Shown here piece after piece: positions 1-11,345 of a stretch of DNA of 64,000 nucleotides. This stretch comes from Branchiostoma floridae (lineage: Eukaryota; Chordata; Leptocardii; Amphioxiformes; Branchiostomatidae), in the NCBI RefSeq assembly GCF_000003815.2, contig NC_049981.1, positions 9,832,654 through 9,896,653 on the forward strand. Direction: 5' to 3'. The notes under the pieces were generated by a model. The model saw only the letters and a program-made list of their open reading frames with translations. It had not been told where the DNA came from and made no database searches. The translations under genes were made by a program, and so were the position numbers. Numbering within the stretch: the first letter of the stretch is position 1; each line of letters opens with the position of its first letter.

Positions 1-317
1 TGATGGCTGTTACTTCGTATCCGAAGATCAGTGGGCGGGTGGGTTTGAGCGACCCATCCGCCTGGCCTGCACGTGACTTTTTAAGGTGAAGGAGGGGTGT
101 GCACTTCCTTCTCCACCCTCTCGTCTACTGGCGCACTTAGTCCTACAGGGACATAACTATATGCCACGTAAGACGGCCCCAGCAGATGCAGGTTTATTGT
201 TTGGAGTTTCCGTCTCCTAGGAGGACTTCCGACCAAGGATGCAAGGGGTTCCTCCTACCCCCGACTCGTGTGCCATGGCGGGTGCGTCATGCCCGAACAT
301 GCCCCTATGGCCTGCCA

Positions 318-490
318 CAGCCACAAAGACCTGTCACTGCCACTGGCCGCAGCTAGGTACTCATATGCACCTGAGTTAGGTGAGGAAAGTCGTGTAAAGT
401 GCCTTTCCCAAGGGCACAAGATCGGTGACACGGCAGACGGATTTGAAGTCAGGACCTGTCGGGCCGGAGCCCAACTCGCTGCCGATTGCC
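318..490 (-). repeat. SINE-like repeat (tRNA-related family)
   Basis: The stretch contains the block gtgaggaaagtcgtgtaaag followed by tttcccaagggcacaa and a degenerate box-B-like segment (ggatttgaagtcaggacc). The same ordered blocks recur at about 2018-2250 and, in the opposite orientation, at about 33130-33300. The tRNA-like head is on the right, so the element reads on the minus strand. Family assignment is by shared blocks only. Confidence 0.6.
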
Positions 491-540
491 CCACGCGATC
501 TCACTTGTACGGATGCGTCGCTTGTACGGAGGGCGAAACC

Positions 541-712
541 GTAGAGTTCTACGGCGTGTCTGCGTGCTCCCAAATCCATTGAATTCCGTCCGATTTCGTA
601 CAAAGGCTTTACTTACCACTTACGGATCCCAAAAGATTGCCCACGTTTTTGCAAGTAGACCTCACGCAGTTACATGTACGGCGGATTGTGCCCCAGGCTT
701 TAGCCTTAGCTA
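541..712. repeat. Diverged copy of the palindromic element found at 31459-31798
   Basis: The right part matches the right half of the 31.5 kb element: ttctacggcgtgtctgcgtg, then ttaccacttacggatccca, then agattgcccacgttttt and gattgtgcccc...ctttagc. No clear left terminal repeat is visible here, so this is a partial or decayed copy. Short open frames across it are not credible genes. Confidence 0.55.
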
Positions 713-755
713 TATGAATCTTCAGAACAAATCTTCAGAACAAACCTGGTGTGTT

Positions 756-1840
756 ACGTTATGAGACGGTTTACGGTGTATACAGTACAAACATACAAAC
801 AAGGGTATGAAACCGTTGTTTTTTCTAGAAAAAATCCTATTCTCGCGGCTTCTTTAGGGCGCGGTCACATAGGTCATACGATCGTTGTACAATTTTGATG
901 CGGTAGGATTTCCAAGTAGGCTGTGACAGAACCGACCATCGACATGGATCCAAAACATGTGTTGCAAGACAGCTGTACTCATGCATGGCTGTCCAAAAAA
1001 CACCTTAAGTTATCAATCGTACGACGACCGCACGACCTTTGTGACCGTGCCTTTACACGCTAAAGCTATTCGCGGACATGGCAATGGCGTTCTTCACATT
1101 TCTGGGTACATACGTTAATGTTAAGGCATAGTAACATCTCTTGTCTCTTAAAAACAACGCTTTCCCCCACACGCAACAAATGGCTTGGCTCTAAGCCAAG
1201 GGACACCGTGCACCCCGTTTACCCCGTCCATGTCCTCAGACGTTCGTCACCTGCTCGTAGCCGGATATTTACGCTCACGTATCTTCAGTAGGTAATTCTC
1301 TATGACGAAAGCATGGTTTGGGTGCTGTGCCATTCTGAGATTATTGCCTTCAATTGAAAATTGATGTTATGTGAAACTTTATGGGATTTCGATATAAACA
1401 AGAGTAGCGTCGATAACTGGTCATAACACAAACCACCTTGTCATAAAGATGTTGTGATTTAAAAATTACCCCCCCCCCCAAAAAAAAAAAGCTAACAGAG
1501 AAGTTTTTGATACAAGGCGGTAGTTACAGAAATTGTTGTTGAAAGGAAGGTTCTAGAAGGTAGGATAGGGTGGGGGCGGGCGCTAGAGCAAATAGACATG
1601 ACCACTAACCGAACTCACGTATACAGTTTGTCAAGGTTTTGTCTTACGTCATATCCTTTACTTTGGCAATAAAAGAATGGCAGTTAGCGGCTCGACCAAT
1701 GAGAGGGCGGCTGAATATTCGTCATTTATTTGAACTGTATGATTTTATCTCACATTTCTATGTTTTGACGGAGGTGGATTGGGCAATAATATCGGTCTGT
1801 TTTGAATCGTCACAAAAGCCCAGCTGCAACTTTTCCCGCG
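756..1840. other. Non-coding flank with duplicated GPCR-cluster sequence
   Basis: No supportable gene. The part around 1076-1290 (a block with cacctgctcgtagccggata and tttacgctcacgta) resembles distal flanks of the GPCR genes near 7260, 14530 and 15940, so the GPCR-module duplications extend to the left of defensin A. A poly-C/poly-A run lies near 1470-1490. Confidence 0.55.
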
Positions 1841-1860
1841 CAAAAGTATAAAACCCGCAT
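1813..1860 (+). promoter_or_regulatory. Core promoter of defensin A
   Basis: A TATA box (tataaaa, 1847-1853) lies 67 bases before the start codon. Just upstream is the block agctgcaacttttcccgcgc, which recurs in modified form before defensin genes C, D and E at the same distance from their TATA boxes. This is the strongest regulatory signal in the window because it is conserved in sequence, order and spacing across four copies. Confidence 0.75.
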
Positions 1861-1919
1861 CATAACAGACTGCAGTAGACGACTTTCCTGTCACAAGTTC
1901 CATAGCAACCAGCCTCATC

Positions 1920-4045
1920 ATGAAGTTTCTCATCATTGCGATCGTGTTGGCTGTTCTGGCAAACGCAGAGGCGAGTCATTTTACATTGCGCCTTGATATT
2001 TGTTGTAAAAGGTAGTCCGGGACCCCATAGCCTTTTTGAGGCCACAGAGGCAGTGGGTTTTAACCGCTGTGTCTATGGCAAGGTATTGGAAGGCGTGCCC
2101 ATCACTCTCCTTCCACTGCCTTTTACCTCCGCTACCGAAGTCAGTTACTCATTTGTACACCTTGGAGGAGTGAGGAAAGTCGTGTCAAGTGACTTTTCGT
2201 AGGGCACAACATCGGTGGCATGTCAGGGGATTCAAACCTAGGACTTTTTAATCGTTATTTCAACAATTCTCTACTTTTGCTGTAGCTGTATAAAAAAACC
2301 TTACTGGAGACATTTCTGTTAACGTTATATTGACTGGAAACTATCATTTGAGACGTACATGCATTAATCTATTTATTGCAGTTTTGGAAAGTTCTTACTC
2401 TGAAGGTTGATTTCTATCATACTACTATGAGTTGTAGCTAAAACTTTCTTTTTTTTTAACCAAAAAGGTCGCTCCGAGGTTCAAGCCCAAGATGGCTGCC
2501 CCGCAACGCCTGTAAGTGAGAATGTAACTAAAAGTATGACTTTATGTCCATATGTGGTAGCGCTGGTACTTTTCGTGAGCCTGTTGACTCATTTTGTGTG
2601 GATGGTGTGTCCTTCAAGTTTCGGTTAGGCCGTGTTGATTCGATGGTATGGATGACATCACCTGGAATCCCAAAACTGATGCGAGCGTGCCAATAAAATA
2701 AAAGGTTGGCAAAATAAAGCTGCCTTCATTGTATAAATTCTAAATGGCCAGGAATTCTAATAGTAAGTAGCCTGGAGGGTCGAACAAATGACTAAACACA
2801 CAGGGTATGGTAAAGCAAACAACAGCTTCTTCATTTTTTGTTATTTCACATCTTCTTTTTGATAATGGAATTAACTTTTTTGGCATTCTATGACATGAGT
2901 AGCCGAGCCGTTTTCCGATATTTTTTGCAATTTAAGGCATATATAAGTGCTCACTTTGCTGCTTTGTAAGATCTATAAGATGGCCGAAAACGTTTTAGAC
3001 GTCATTACAAGTGGATGACATCTATTCGCGGAGATTGAATTTCGCGGTTGGGAGAAAATGAAGTGTTTGTGGTGGTTTTGAGTTCGCGATAGTGCTGTTG
3101 TCACATATTCTGTAGACTATTGGACACACCTGCACTTTTATGGACAGCCAGACGGAAACCAACTACTAGCGATTGGGCAAAGGTGCTACGCGGACGGCCA
3201 GAATAGTCGCTTTCGGTATGATCAACTGTCACTGATCTTACCGTATCTAGCCTCTAGATACATAGCCACGGAAATGCGTAGACAAGGCTCTAGGCGGGGA
3301 GAAGAAACATTTTCGCCGTGGTTTTGAGTTCTTGGTGAGGTGATCACCGCGAAAACCTAGAACATAAAATCACCGCGAACATGTCTGCATTTACTGTTTT
3401 CGAATCAGTATGGCCTTACCTTAAATACAAATGCTTTAGATGTGCAGTAAACTCTTGGTCTAACCTTTAACAGTCTGAAGTAGCTGATTGGCACCATGAA
3501 CTGTATTGGCTACGGAGCTATATAGCATGGTGAAGGTTAAGAAATAAATAAAAAACACTGCATGCACATATACTAACTTCCCATGATGAAGAATACCTAA
3601 ATACTGTTTGTTATTTTGTTTGTTTGCTACGCATAACTGGTACACTGTCATTAGCCTAGGCGTAACATACCAGTTTTGTACAGTAAGTACAAACTTCGTT
3701 AGACTAGACTGATAGGTTTGATTACTCCACACCTAGAAAGATATTTACTCTTTTTTATGATTGTGGTGGGCTCTTGTTTCTTCTTGTAAACTTTCTTTTG
3801 GTGATTTGTTTTAGCTACATGTCCTGCGCCGGTACCCTTGCATGCCAGGCTACTTGCCTCTTTGCGGGCTACGCCGGTGGATCCTGCAGCCAAGGCGTAA
3901 GTGTGGAAGTTGATGAAGGTTTAAGCATCCAAGTAACTGTTAGCAGTACTACTCAAGCAACTGTTTAAAATTGTAACCATGAAACCCAGTGATAATATTA
4001 ATTCTTCCTTTGCCCCCTCCTTCTCAGATTTGCTATTGCCACTGA
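1920..4045 (+). CDS. Defensin A, divergent CS-alpha-beta antimicrobial peptide precursor (4 exons)
   Basis: Exons: 1920-1970, 2468-2511, 3815-3896 and 4028-4045, giving a 64-residue precursor. Exon 1 encodes a signal peptide ([17 protein letters not shown]). Exon 2 encodes a basic proline-rich segment ([14 protein letters not shown]). Exon 3 carries C1-C4 and the G-G-S-C gamma-core, and exon 4 encodes only ICYCH and the stop. The cysteine pattern is C-x5-C-x3-C-x9-C-x4-C-x-C. The C1-C2 loop is only 5 residues, against 16-18 in copies C-E, so this paralogue is structurally distinct. Intron phases are 0, 2 and 0, as in the sister genes. Intron 1 has a GC rather than GT donor (gcgagt at 1971). 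A poly(A) signal AATAAA lies at 4133-4138. The start is the first ATG after the TATA box and matches all copies. Predicted role: secreted membrane-active host defence peptide. The family call is firm; activity is inferred. Confidence 0.82.
2018..2250 (-). repeat. SINE-like repeat in intron 1 of defensin A
   Basis: The blocks ccactgccttttacctccg, ctaccgaagtcag, gtgaggaaagtcgtgtcaag and ggcacaacatcggtggcatg occur in the same order as in the repeats near 318-490 and, inverted, 33130-33300. The tRNA-like box B region (ggggattcaaacctaggac) is at the right end. It lies entirely inside the first intron. Confidence 0.65.
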
Positions 4046-4230
4046 ACGACGAGTCATCAAAGTGACGTAACGGTTGTCATGGAGACCACCAGTCAACAAA
4101 ACTGATTATCATCAGTGCTGATTTGCCATCTGAATAAATGTGTACCCAATCACCCGAGTGTTTTCATCCATAAAGCAAGGTTCTGATATATACATATCCA
4201 TACTGTATGCACTTTTATGGCTAACGTAAC

Positions 4231-4233
4231 CTG

Positions 4234-4266
<33 letters not shown>

Positions 4267-4349
4267 TAGATAGAGAGAGAGAGAGAGAAAGACAGAAAAA
4301 GAAAGAAAGAAAGACAGAAAAAAAAAGAAAGACAGAAAAAGAAAGAATG
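4231..4349 (+). repeat. GAAA/GA microsatellite
   Basis: A run of gaaa units grading into ga repeats, 95 bases past the poly(A) signal of defensin A. The paralogous position after relic B (about 20247-20270) has a much shorter version, so the array expanded after the duplication. Confidence 0.9.
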
Positions 4350-4411
4350 GCATCTTTATTTACATCTTCTCGCCAAGTGGCGCTGCGTCTTTATGATGTA
4401 ATGCCCGTAAT

Positions 4412-5060
4412 TACCTTCGTTAAAGAAGGTTATGTATCTTGGGTAGAAAATTTGTGTTGTGTCCCAATATGTAGGTCAATCGTATATAACTCGAGTAGCT
4501 GTGGATGGACTTTAATGATATTTGGTATTTGAGTAGTGGTTGCAGGAACGAAGGTACTAGTATTGTTCGAAAACGGTTCCCCCGGCACTTTTCGTGCAGC
4601 GAGGTGAGTTTGTGTGTGTGTGCGGTTATGGACAATTACTCGAGTCGTTGTGGATCGTTTTGCATGGTATTCGGTAGTTATGTAGGGGTTGGGAAACCGA
4701 AGGTCAAGTTCGATAATGGGCATCCTGACGACAAGTTGAGATACTGCAGCGGAGCGACAAAGTTGGCGTTAAAATTATCCTCATGTGGCACATTCATGGT
4801 TTTTGAGTAGTTGATAAGTCTTTGGGCAGGGAGTAAGTCGTGTAAGTTTGGGCCCCCTGGTGCCGTTTTTTAAACTGCAGGGGCCGATTTTGTTTTAGAC
4901 TTTGAAAGGGAGTAACTCAAGAAAGGGTGGACAGATTTTCATGATAGTTGGTGTGTTGATAGTTTGAGTGATAATTTATATAGCCAAGTTATAATTATGT
5001 TAATCTGTAGCTAATTTACATAATCAATAAAGGAAGTTGAGAAATCTCATGTAGTTCATG
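4412..5060 (+). repeat. Dispersed repeat with the ttcg...gaaggttatg head
   Basis: Begins with taccttcgttaaagaaggtt, followed by a gtggatggactttaatgata type segment and a short tg run. The same head occurs at 23180 (ttaccttcgccacgaaggtt) and 27141, and the gtggatgga segment recurs at 47112. No open reading frame of note. Class unknown; probably a non-autonomous interspersed repeat. Confidence 0.55.
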
Positions 5061-7283
5061 ATAAGACCTGATTTTGGAGACAGTTTTGGATGATAAGTAG
5101 GTTAGGAAAACAAACAGTTGTCATGCAGGTACTGTGATGTTTATTTTTCAAAGAACTGAAGAAGGGGCCATGGTAAAGTGAAAGGTGGTGGTTCTGCATC
5201 TGTGGCCCTATTTCGAATAAGCTTTATTCACTTTGACGCTGGGGGTCACCTGGGATGGATAAAAGGGAATTTTCAACAACTATATACATGTACGCACTTT
5301 CATGCAGCCGTTTACTTCTGGTAGGTACTCTGGTGATACATGAATGAGACTTGAAGGTCTTTGATAAAGGCACTCTCCATAATAAGCTTTGATTATTTTG
5401 GCGAAGGTATGTGTTTCGTGAAACTCTAGTTCAATTTTTCTCTGGACTGGTAATGGATCTATTTGTTTTGAAATCTTTGGTGTGGGATGGCATAAAGGGG
5501 GATGGGGGCTTGGGTCTCAAAGCTCGACAGGGGCTAATGTCCGACGAGGTTACAAAAATATCATTATTCGGGTAGGATGCAAAGCCGAAAGCCCGTGTTT
5601 GCGAGGAGCCACACATTAAGCACGAAATAAAATTCTTTCGCACTTATTGAAAAGAGAAGGGGTCTTTCCGGTGTGAGTGGATCAAACCAATTTTCCCCCT
5701 CAACCTCATTAATCAAACCTTGCAGTCTAGTCTTACGTAGCTTGTCCCTAACTGACAAAATAAGTGCGTTTAACAGCATTTTGTGGAGTTCAGATTTGAT
5801 GAGATCTTATCGAAGTTGACCGAAATACCAGTCGGCAACGGCAAGTATAGTGAAGTAAAAACGCTGGCAACAAGGCCGCTCAATTTTAACTTCCTGTCGT
5901 TTGTGGCTGTCGCCTGAGCGATCCGTCCGTTTCAGGACAAACTCGGCGGAATTTATTAGCCTCCAAGCAGATGTTAAAGTACAGTCACGCGAGCGTGTAT
6001 ATTAAAGTTCTTATGAGGTCCTTATTGACATTTTTCTACGCAGCCGTGCGCACGATACGTATTTCATACGCATCTCAATCGTTTTGTGAAGCTTTAGGTG
6101 CGCGCACTGAGCCGTACCGTGCGTATGCCTGTGCACTTCCTGAAACTGACACAAAATGTTTGAGATGCGTATGAAGTGCGTTTTGGCCGTATGACTGTGT
6201 ATGAAATTACCATGAGTGCGTATATTTGTATTCAAGTCACCATGAGTTCCGTATGTACATACTTTAGTTTAGGTAAGAGGCAAAGAAAGATACAACTTCT
6301 TCTCTACAAACTTCACCCATGCAACCCCCCCCCCCCCCCCCGTGCTAATACGGAACTCATACGCACTTGAATATTCACACTTGTGTGACCGCTCCCAAGC
6401 CAAAAGCTGGCATCACTCTTGACTGCGCAAAAAATGCTGTCACATTGACGTGTGGTGCATTTTCCCATGAAGCCCTAATCAACAAATTATTGGCAAGTCC
6501 CAGTGTTGTGCCTGAAATAAAACCAATTTCCAATTACTAAAAACACATCAAAAAGATATTTGCAGTGGTTGGAGGATACATATGATGCTGAGAGTAACAT
6601 ATTATGAAATGTATAGAATGCGCCATCTTAATTACGCCGCTTTTCGCCTTTTTGTTGAATTCTTGATTTTTGGAAAAATATTTCTTAAGAATCGTAATTT
6701 CAGGCGACAAATCTCTCCCACTGACGCCAGAGAAACTTCTCTTTGTCGTTGCAGGAGTCTTATTCCTGCGGTTCAATCTCCATTTTCTGCAGGCTTCCTC
6801 TCAGCTGTGCAGCGCCTCCCAGCGATATTTTCACAATACGCATCCTCGCTGTCTGCCTTCATGCGGTTCACGAGTGACATCTAGCGTCTTTTGATTCGCA
6901 GGTGCGCATCCCGAAATATCGCAGGTGCGCATCCCGAAATATCGCAGGGTATGAAACTGTTGGTTTTGTTTGAAGGATCTCATTATCATGTCTAACAACA
7001 AGAGACAACCATATGCACGGTTATGACAATGACTGTCTTGACAATTCTGGATATATTGAAGTTTGAACTCGATCGCATCCCTCTACGCCCGGTCCCCAAC
7101 GGTATTACCACAAGGAGTGTCGACACGACTGTGGTCCCTCTGCTTAGGAGAATGGCTCGATCGTAGCATCTCATGTTTACACCCAACACGTAACGAAGAA
7201 ACTGACTAAAAGCGTACAGTTTACCATATTATCCTGGTGCATTCAAAGTATTTCCTTTTCACCTGCTCGTAGCCGGATCTTTA
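5061..7283. other. Non-coding interval with palindromic and tandem elements
   Basis: No supportable gene. Part of 5430-5560 is similar to 20330-20460, extending the A/B segmental duplication beyond the genes. A hairpin lies at 6063-6175 (arms of about 26 bases). A 23-base unit (ggtgcgcatcccgaaatatc gca) is repeated exactly twice at 6901-6946. A poly-C run lies near 6326. Small open frames show no recognisable protein. Confidence 0.5.
6063..6175. repeat. Hairpin (inverted repeat)
   Basis: The left arm starts ttcatacgcatctcaa and ends ttttgtg (6063-6088). The right arm (6150-6175) is its inverted complement with about three mismatches over 26 bases. The loop is about 60 bases. Consistent with a small MITE or a cruciform-forming remnant. 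Confidence 0.65.
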
Positions 7284-8099
7284 TACCCCCCTCACATTAG
7301 GCGCGATTCGATCGGAAGACTAGTTTACGAGCTCTAAATGACATTTTCGTGAGTAAGACGTCCGGTGTTCTCAGGATCATCTTGCGATTTTAAGGGATCG
7401 CCTGCAATTTTCAGGAGTCTTACGACGGTCGCGGTGCAGCGAAACATGTTCTTAACATAAGCGACAAGTCGCAGGAGATCTCCGAGATCGCAGAGCTCGT
7501 TACCAAGTCGCAGATCGTGCGTGCAAATCGTGCGTACCTCGCGAGGCTATCGGTCAATAGTCTTGCGTCAATCCAACGCTTGAAGACCGATAGGCGAGCA
7601 CAGACATAGTTATTAATCATCGAGCGCAAATCGGATGGCGAACGCCCGTTAGTTGGGCGACGTTCGGGCGACGTTCACCCGACTTCCGATTGTTTACAAA
7701 AATTGAATTTCTGGGGATGTGATGGTAATTCTAACATTGTGGCCCCTGTGGCAGTATGTAGGCTGGCTTTGTGACACACTTCGCTTTCTTGTGTCATTTC
7801 TATTATGCCCGCGCATTCCATTCATTGGTTAAAAAGATTCCGACAACAAAATAAGCAACATTTATTGATCTCTTGCCTTTTTTGAGGAACGTTTTGTGTT
7901 CCCTTGCCCGCGTGCAAGAGGTCATGGGAGGTTCATTATCATAGATTTATTCACCGTCGATCGCACGAGGCTCGCTTATATGTGAGGGGGACAGATTTTG
8001 GGCGAAAAATACGCAAGACCATCTTAAGATCTTAAAATCAGCCGACCTTCCTGCGATCGCGAAGTACGTCCGAAGATCGTATATAATGTGAGGGGGGTA
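7284..8099. mobile_element. MITE-like element with TACCCCCCTCACATTA termini
   Basis: The ends are perfect 16-base inverted repeats (tacccccctcacatta at the left; its complement ends at 8099), about 816 bases apart. The element interrupts a duplicated GPCR-flank block: ggatcttta on the left continues as acgattacgtttcttccgta on the right, compare the uninterrupted copy near 14550. A TA duplication is plausible at the insertion site. There is no transposase frame, so it is non-autonomous. The interior contains short direct repeats of a cgttcgggcgacgttc type. Confidence 0.75.
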
Positions 8100-8159
8100 T
8101 AACGATTACGTTTCTTCCGTAGGTCTTTTTCGTGAGAAAGCTTGATTTAAGTGCTCATA

Positions 8160-9700
8160 CCACACAGAGATGATTTATCATTGTATGATATTGTGAAAAC
8201 TGACCGTGATGCATTTTGATTCACATCCATATCATTAACGATGTTCACACAGTGTCAATAAATTGTTGCAAATAGGTCAGATTTGTTTTTAACTGCGACA
8301 TACTCTGTACTTGTTCAATATGTAGTTGTACCCCATGCGCATGTTGATCGTATCTGTATAACAATACTGTACACATCATGAATGTGCAATTCTGCCCCAA
8401 GGCTGCAAGACTACTTTTATTCTGTGACATTCGTTTTTTAGTCTGTCTGGAACAATAAACGAGTCTACAAACAGTTCCTCTACTAGACATGACTATACAT
8501 AGAAACTAAACTATTCACTATTCTGTGCAAACTACGCCATATGTACAGAATATGTATAGATAGATACTAGTCCCACAGTGAGATGATTAACTGCAACATG
8601 TTACTATCTGTCACATCTTCAGGAAAACAACACCGAACACTTACTTGCCATCATTGAGCATTACATCGCACTCCCACTTGCCGAAACTTTGCCGAGTAGG
8701 AAACTCTTAGTTCTGTTAGAAGATTTCCCATTCTCAACGCTTGCACACGATCATTGTATCCACGGATGATTTTTCACTACCTTTTTTTGCGTAAATAGTT
8801 ATCTTTTTGTCACTTCCCTTCGCCATGTCTTTGACCTAGACTTTTTCACGTCCATGGCAACTACATAGAGCATATATAGAGCATGCTGGACTTCACTAAC
8901 TGCCTCATGCGTCACACGACGTGGGAGCTACTAAGTCTAAGTAAGTAAGCAACTGCATAAAAGTCACATAGTTAACTTGACAGCTATCTATTGAACCACA
9001 GGCCTTACAAACATTGACATTTAAGTCTTTGACTTTACATGACACATTGAACGGCAGTACTGATTGTTAGATGAGACGACAAGACACAACGATCAAAATA
9101 AATCATAATAACTATGTACGTCGTCACCAGACGTCGCTGAAAACTGCTAACAGGAATCTAGCATTTCTGTACATATTTGTGCCTGGAATTTACTTAATTC
9201 GTAAGATGTGATTTTTTTTCTTCCTTTGAAAGAAAACTTGCATACATTCAATTTGTGGAAAATGTTTTGTTATGGTGAACACAACAACAATTCTGAACAA
9301 CAATTCTTTACAACAAAAGAATCCCTGAAGAACTGAATTTTGTGATATGATTTCAGCAACGTAGCTACGGTGATAGACCCTACAGTATGTCCCTGCTTTG
9401 TGTTTTCTTAAAATCATCTGATGAGGCTAACTGTAGATCATGCCTTCTTAAGGTCACTGGACTTAAGTGTAAAGTGTTTACCTTCGTTTTTGTTGTCCTG
9501 TTTTCTTCGCGATCGTTGAAATGTTTATTGTCCCTTTGTCACTGCCAAAGATGTTTGTGTAATGTCTACATACCTTTGTACTGTAGCACAAAAGTTCTAC
9601 TTCGAACTTCCATGTTGGTATGAAGTTATAGTTCCAATTTTTTTTTTCTTGAGGTGGCTTATGTGTTGCAACGAAGGGCGATTATAGTTACACAGATGCA
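8160..9700. other. Non-coding 3' flank of the first GPCR
   Basis: No supportable gene. The stretch around 9080-9180 resembles 11918-12020 (shared acacaacgatca and aacaggaatctag blocks), so it is the downstream flank of the duplicated GPCR module. A 15-base direct duplication (catatatagagcatg type) lies near 8868-8890. Confidence 0.5.
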
Positions 9701-9720
9701 GACGATGGGCGGGCAGTTTT

Positions 9721-10896
9721 CTAAGGGTTCCATGCAGTCACGGCGTTGCCGAAGAAGAGGCGCTTCACGTTGCGGCGGATTTCCTCCAGACGGAAGCCGT
9801 AGATGATGGGGTTGACCGCGGAGTTCAGGATGACAAATATCATTTGTATAGAGTTTTGGCCGCAATCGCCTTTGCAGGTTACTTCTTTGACGACTGCCGC
9901 GCAGAATGGCAACCATCCCACCAGAAACACGATGGTGATGATGAGAATAGTGACGGCTGATTTTCTGCTGGTACTCGGCTTGGCCTGCACCGCGGCTTCC
10001 TGTCGCCTGATGTCGCTAACCTGCCGCCACAGGCACCGGAACACGCCGAGGTTGAAGAACACGATCGCCGCCATCGGAATGAAGATGAGAAATAGGATCA
10101 GGACCAGGTAACTTTGTGGAGTGCCTCCGCCATACTGGGAACACCCTACCTGGGACGGAAACGTACAGCTCCATCCAAACACCGGCAGCAGCGCCAAGAT
10201 GCTACTCCACATCCAGACCACGATGATGGCGACTTTACATCTATCGTTGGTGATCTTGTCCTCGTACGTCAGGCCGTGCACGATGAACCAGTAGCGCTCA
10301 GCCGTTAGCGCCAGCAGACTGTAGGCGGAGGACAGAGCTGAGAGGAGGATAGAAGTGGGGAGGAAGCGGTGCAAGGCCATTGGCGGATTGATCCCAGCTG
10401 TTGCGTAGAAGAAGACGGTTAAACCCGCACAGAGGAAGTTCACCCCAGCCACAATGTCGCTTGCTGCCATGTTGGCCATCAGTATGTAGACCGGTTTGTG
10501 CAGCGCCTCGTACTTGATGATGGCTGCTAAGGGTAGGCTGTTGGCCACAACCGACACGACTGACATGGCATTCATAACAAGCAATATCCAACTATATCCA
10601 GTGCGACCCTGGAACTGGGAACTTTCTGGATCTTTTGTCTCTCCAGCGCACTCAAATAAAGTTGAAGTTACGTTTTTCTTCACTCGTGATGTCTCGTTGC
10701 TGTTGCCAAGTGAGCTGCAGTTCTTTGCTAGTTCCTCCCATGGCCAAGTTTCTGAACCATCTACACCGTCCGTCCTGTTGCTGAGTTCTGTTGTAGAGTT
10801 CAGGTTGGCTGGAGGTGCCGAAGCTGTGCCACAGTTGCAACTTGCCACGAAGACAAGCATAAGAGCGGTCCTGATATTCAGTTGTTCAAGCATCAT
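9721..10896 (-). CDS. Lysophospholipid-receptor-like class A GPCR, copy 1
   Basis: Single-exon frame of 391 residues. The N-terminus has a signal-like hydrophobic stretch (about 9-27) and five N-glycosylation sequons (N33, N40, N59, N67, N75). TM1 is about 102-127; TM2 137-159 with NMAASD (D147); TM3 174-203 ending in E200-R201-Y202; TM4 221-240. ECL2 holds C244 and C252. TM5 is 262-286; TM6 312-334 with GWLP; ECL3 has C341-x3-C345; TM7 349-367 with NPIIY (362-366), then a basic helix 8. No cysteine lies at the TM3 top, and paired cysteines sit within ECL2, as in S1P/LPA/cannabinoid/melanocortin receptors. FGWSC and the AxSDxxAG motif are closest to S1P receptors, but the TM3 3.28/3.29 positions are L-P, not the lipid-headgroup R-E pair. 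The ligand is therefore unknown. The start is the first of two adjacent ATGs, shared by all three copies. Confidence 0.9.
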   Translation of the reverse strand: MMLEQLNIRTALMLVFVASCNCGTASAPPANLNSTTELSNRTDGVDGSETWPWEELAKNCSSLGNSNETSRVKKNVTSTLFECAGETKDPESSQFQGRTGYSWILLVMNAMSVVSVVANSLPLAAIIKYEALHKPVYILMANMAASDIVAGVNFLCAGLTVFFYATAGINPPMALHRFLPTSILLSALSSAYSLLALTAERYWFIVHGLTYEDKITNDRCKVAIIVVWMWSSILALLPVFGWSCTFPSQVGCSQYGGGTPQSYLVLILFLIFIPMAAIVFFNLGVFRCLWRQVSDIRRQEAAVQAKPSTSRKSAVTILIITIVFLVGWLPFCAAVVKEVTCKGDCGQNSIQMIFVILNSAVNPIIYGFRLEEIRRNVKRLFFGNAVTAWNP

Positions 10897-11345
10897 TCTA
10901 GTTCTTCAATGTGTTGACGGTCAATGTCAGAGTCAGTTCGATGTGGACACTAAGTGTCCGAAGAAACTGAATGCTTTGATCGCTGAAGAACTTCGATCCT
11001 GGTACAGAAAACGTTTCAGATGTCGATGAAACAAAGCCAAAGCTCTCCTCTCTATAGACGTAAATAGGCGTTCTCACTTATACGTCGACGTCCAAGCTTT
11101 GCGTGTTGAATGACGTCAAGAATCGAATGCAACGACTGTCTACTGAAAGTTTGTGTGTAGAATCGTTATTGTGTATAATCCTAGGTTTTAGCAAGGTGCA
11201 GGAAAGCTCAGATGTACTAGCTAAGCTTCATGACTTAAGTTCAATCGAAACCAAATCCATGAAATCCCGAAGTAAATGTTTGAATGAAAAAAAAATCACC
11301 TGCATTTGCTTTCTCCTCTCAAATGAAACTCTCCCAAAGCTATAA
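10897..11345 (-). promoter_or_regulatory. Conserved 5' flank of GPCR copy 1
   Basis: This stretch upstream of the start codon is repeated closely at 13832-14250, 14655-14975 and 18250-18600 (shared cagaaaacgtttcagatgtc and gtcgacgtccaagctttgcg blocks, and the ggtgcaggaaagctca block). Conservation may be functional or only reflect recent duplication. A further partial copy lies at 11496-11580. No TATA box is obvious. Confidence 0.5.

Noticed and set aside
10496-11029. 177-codon + strand frame opposite GPCR copy 1
   Set aside because: Antisense shadow of the receptor's coding sequence and its duplicated flank.
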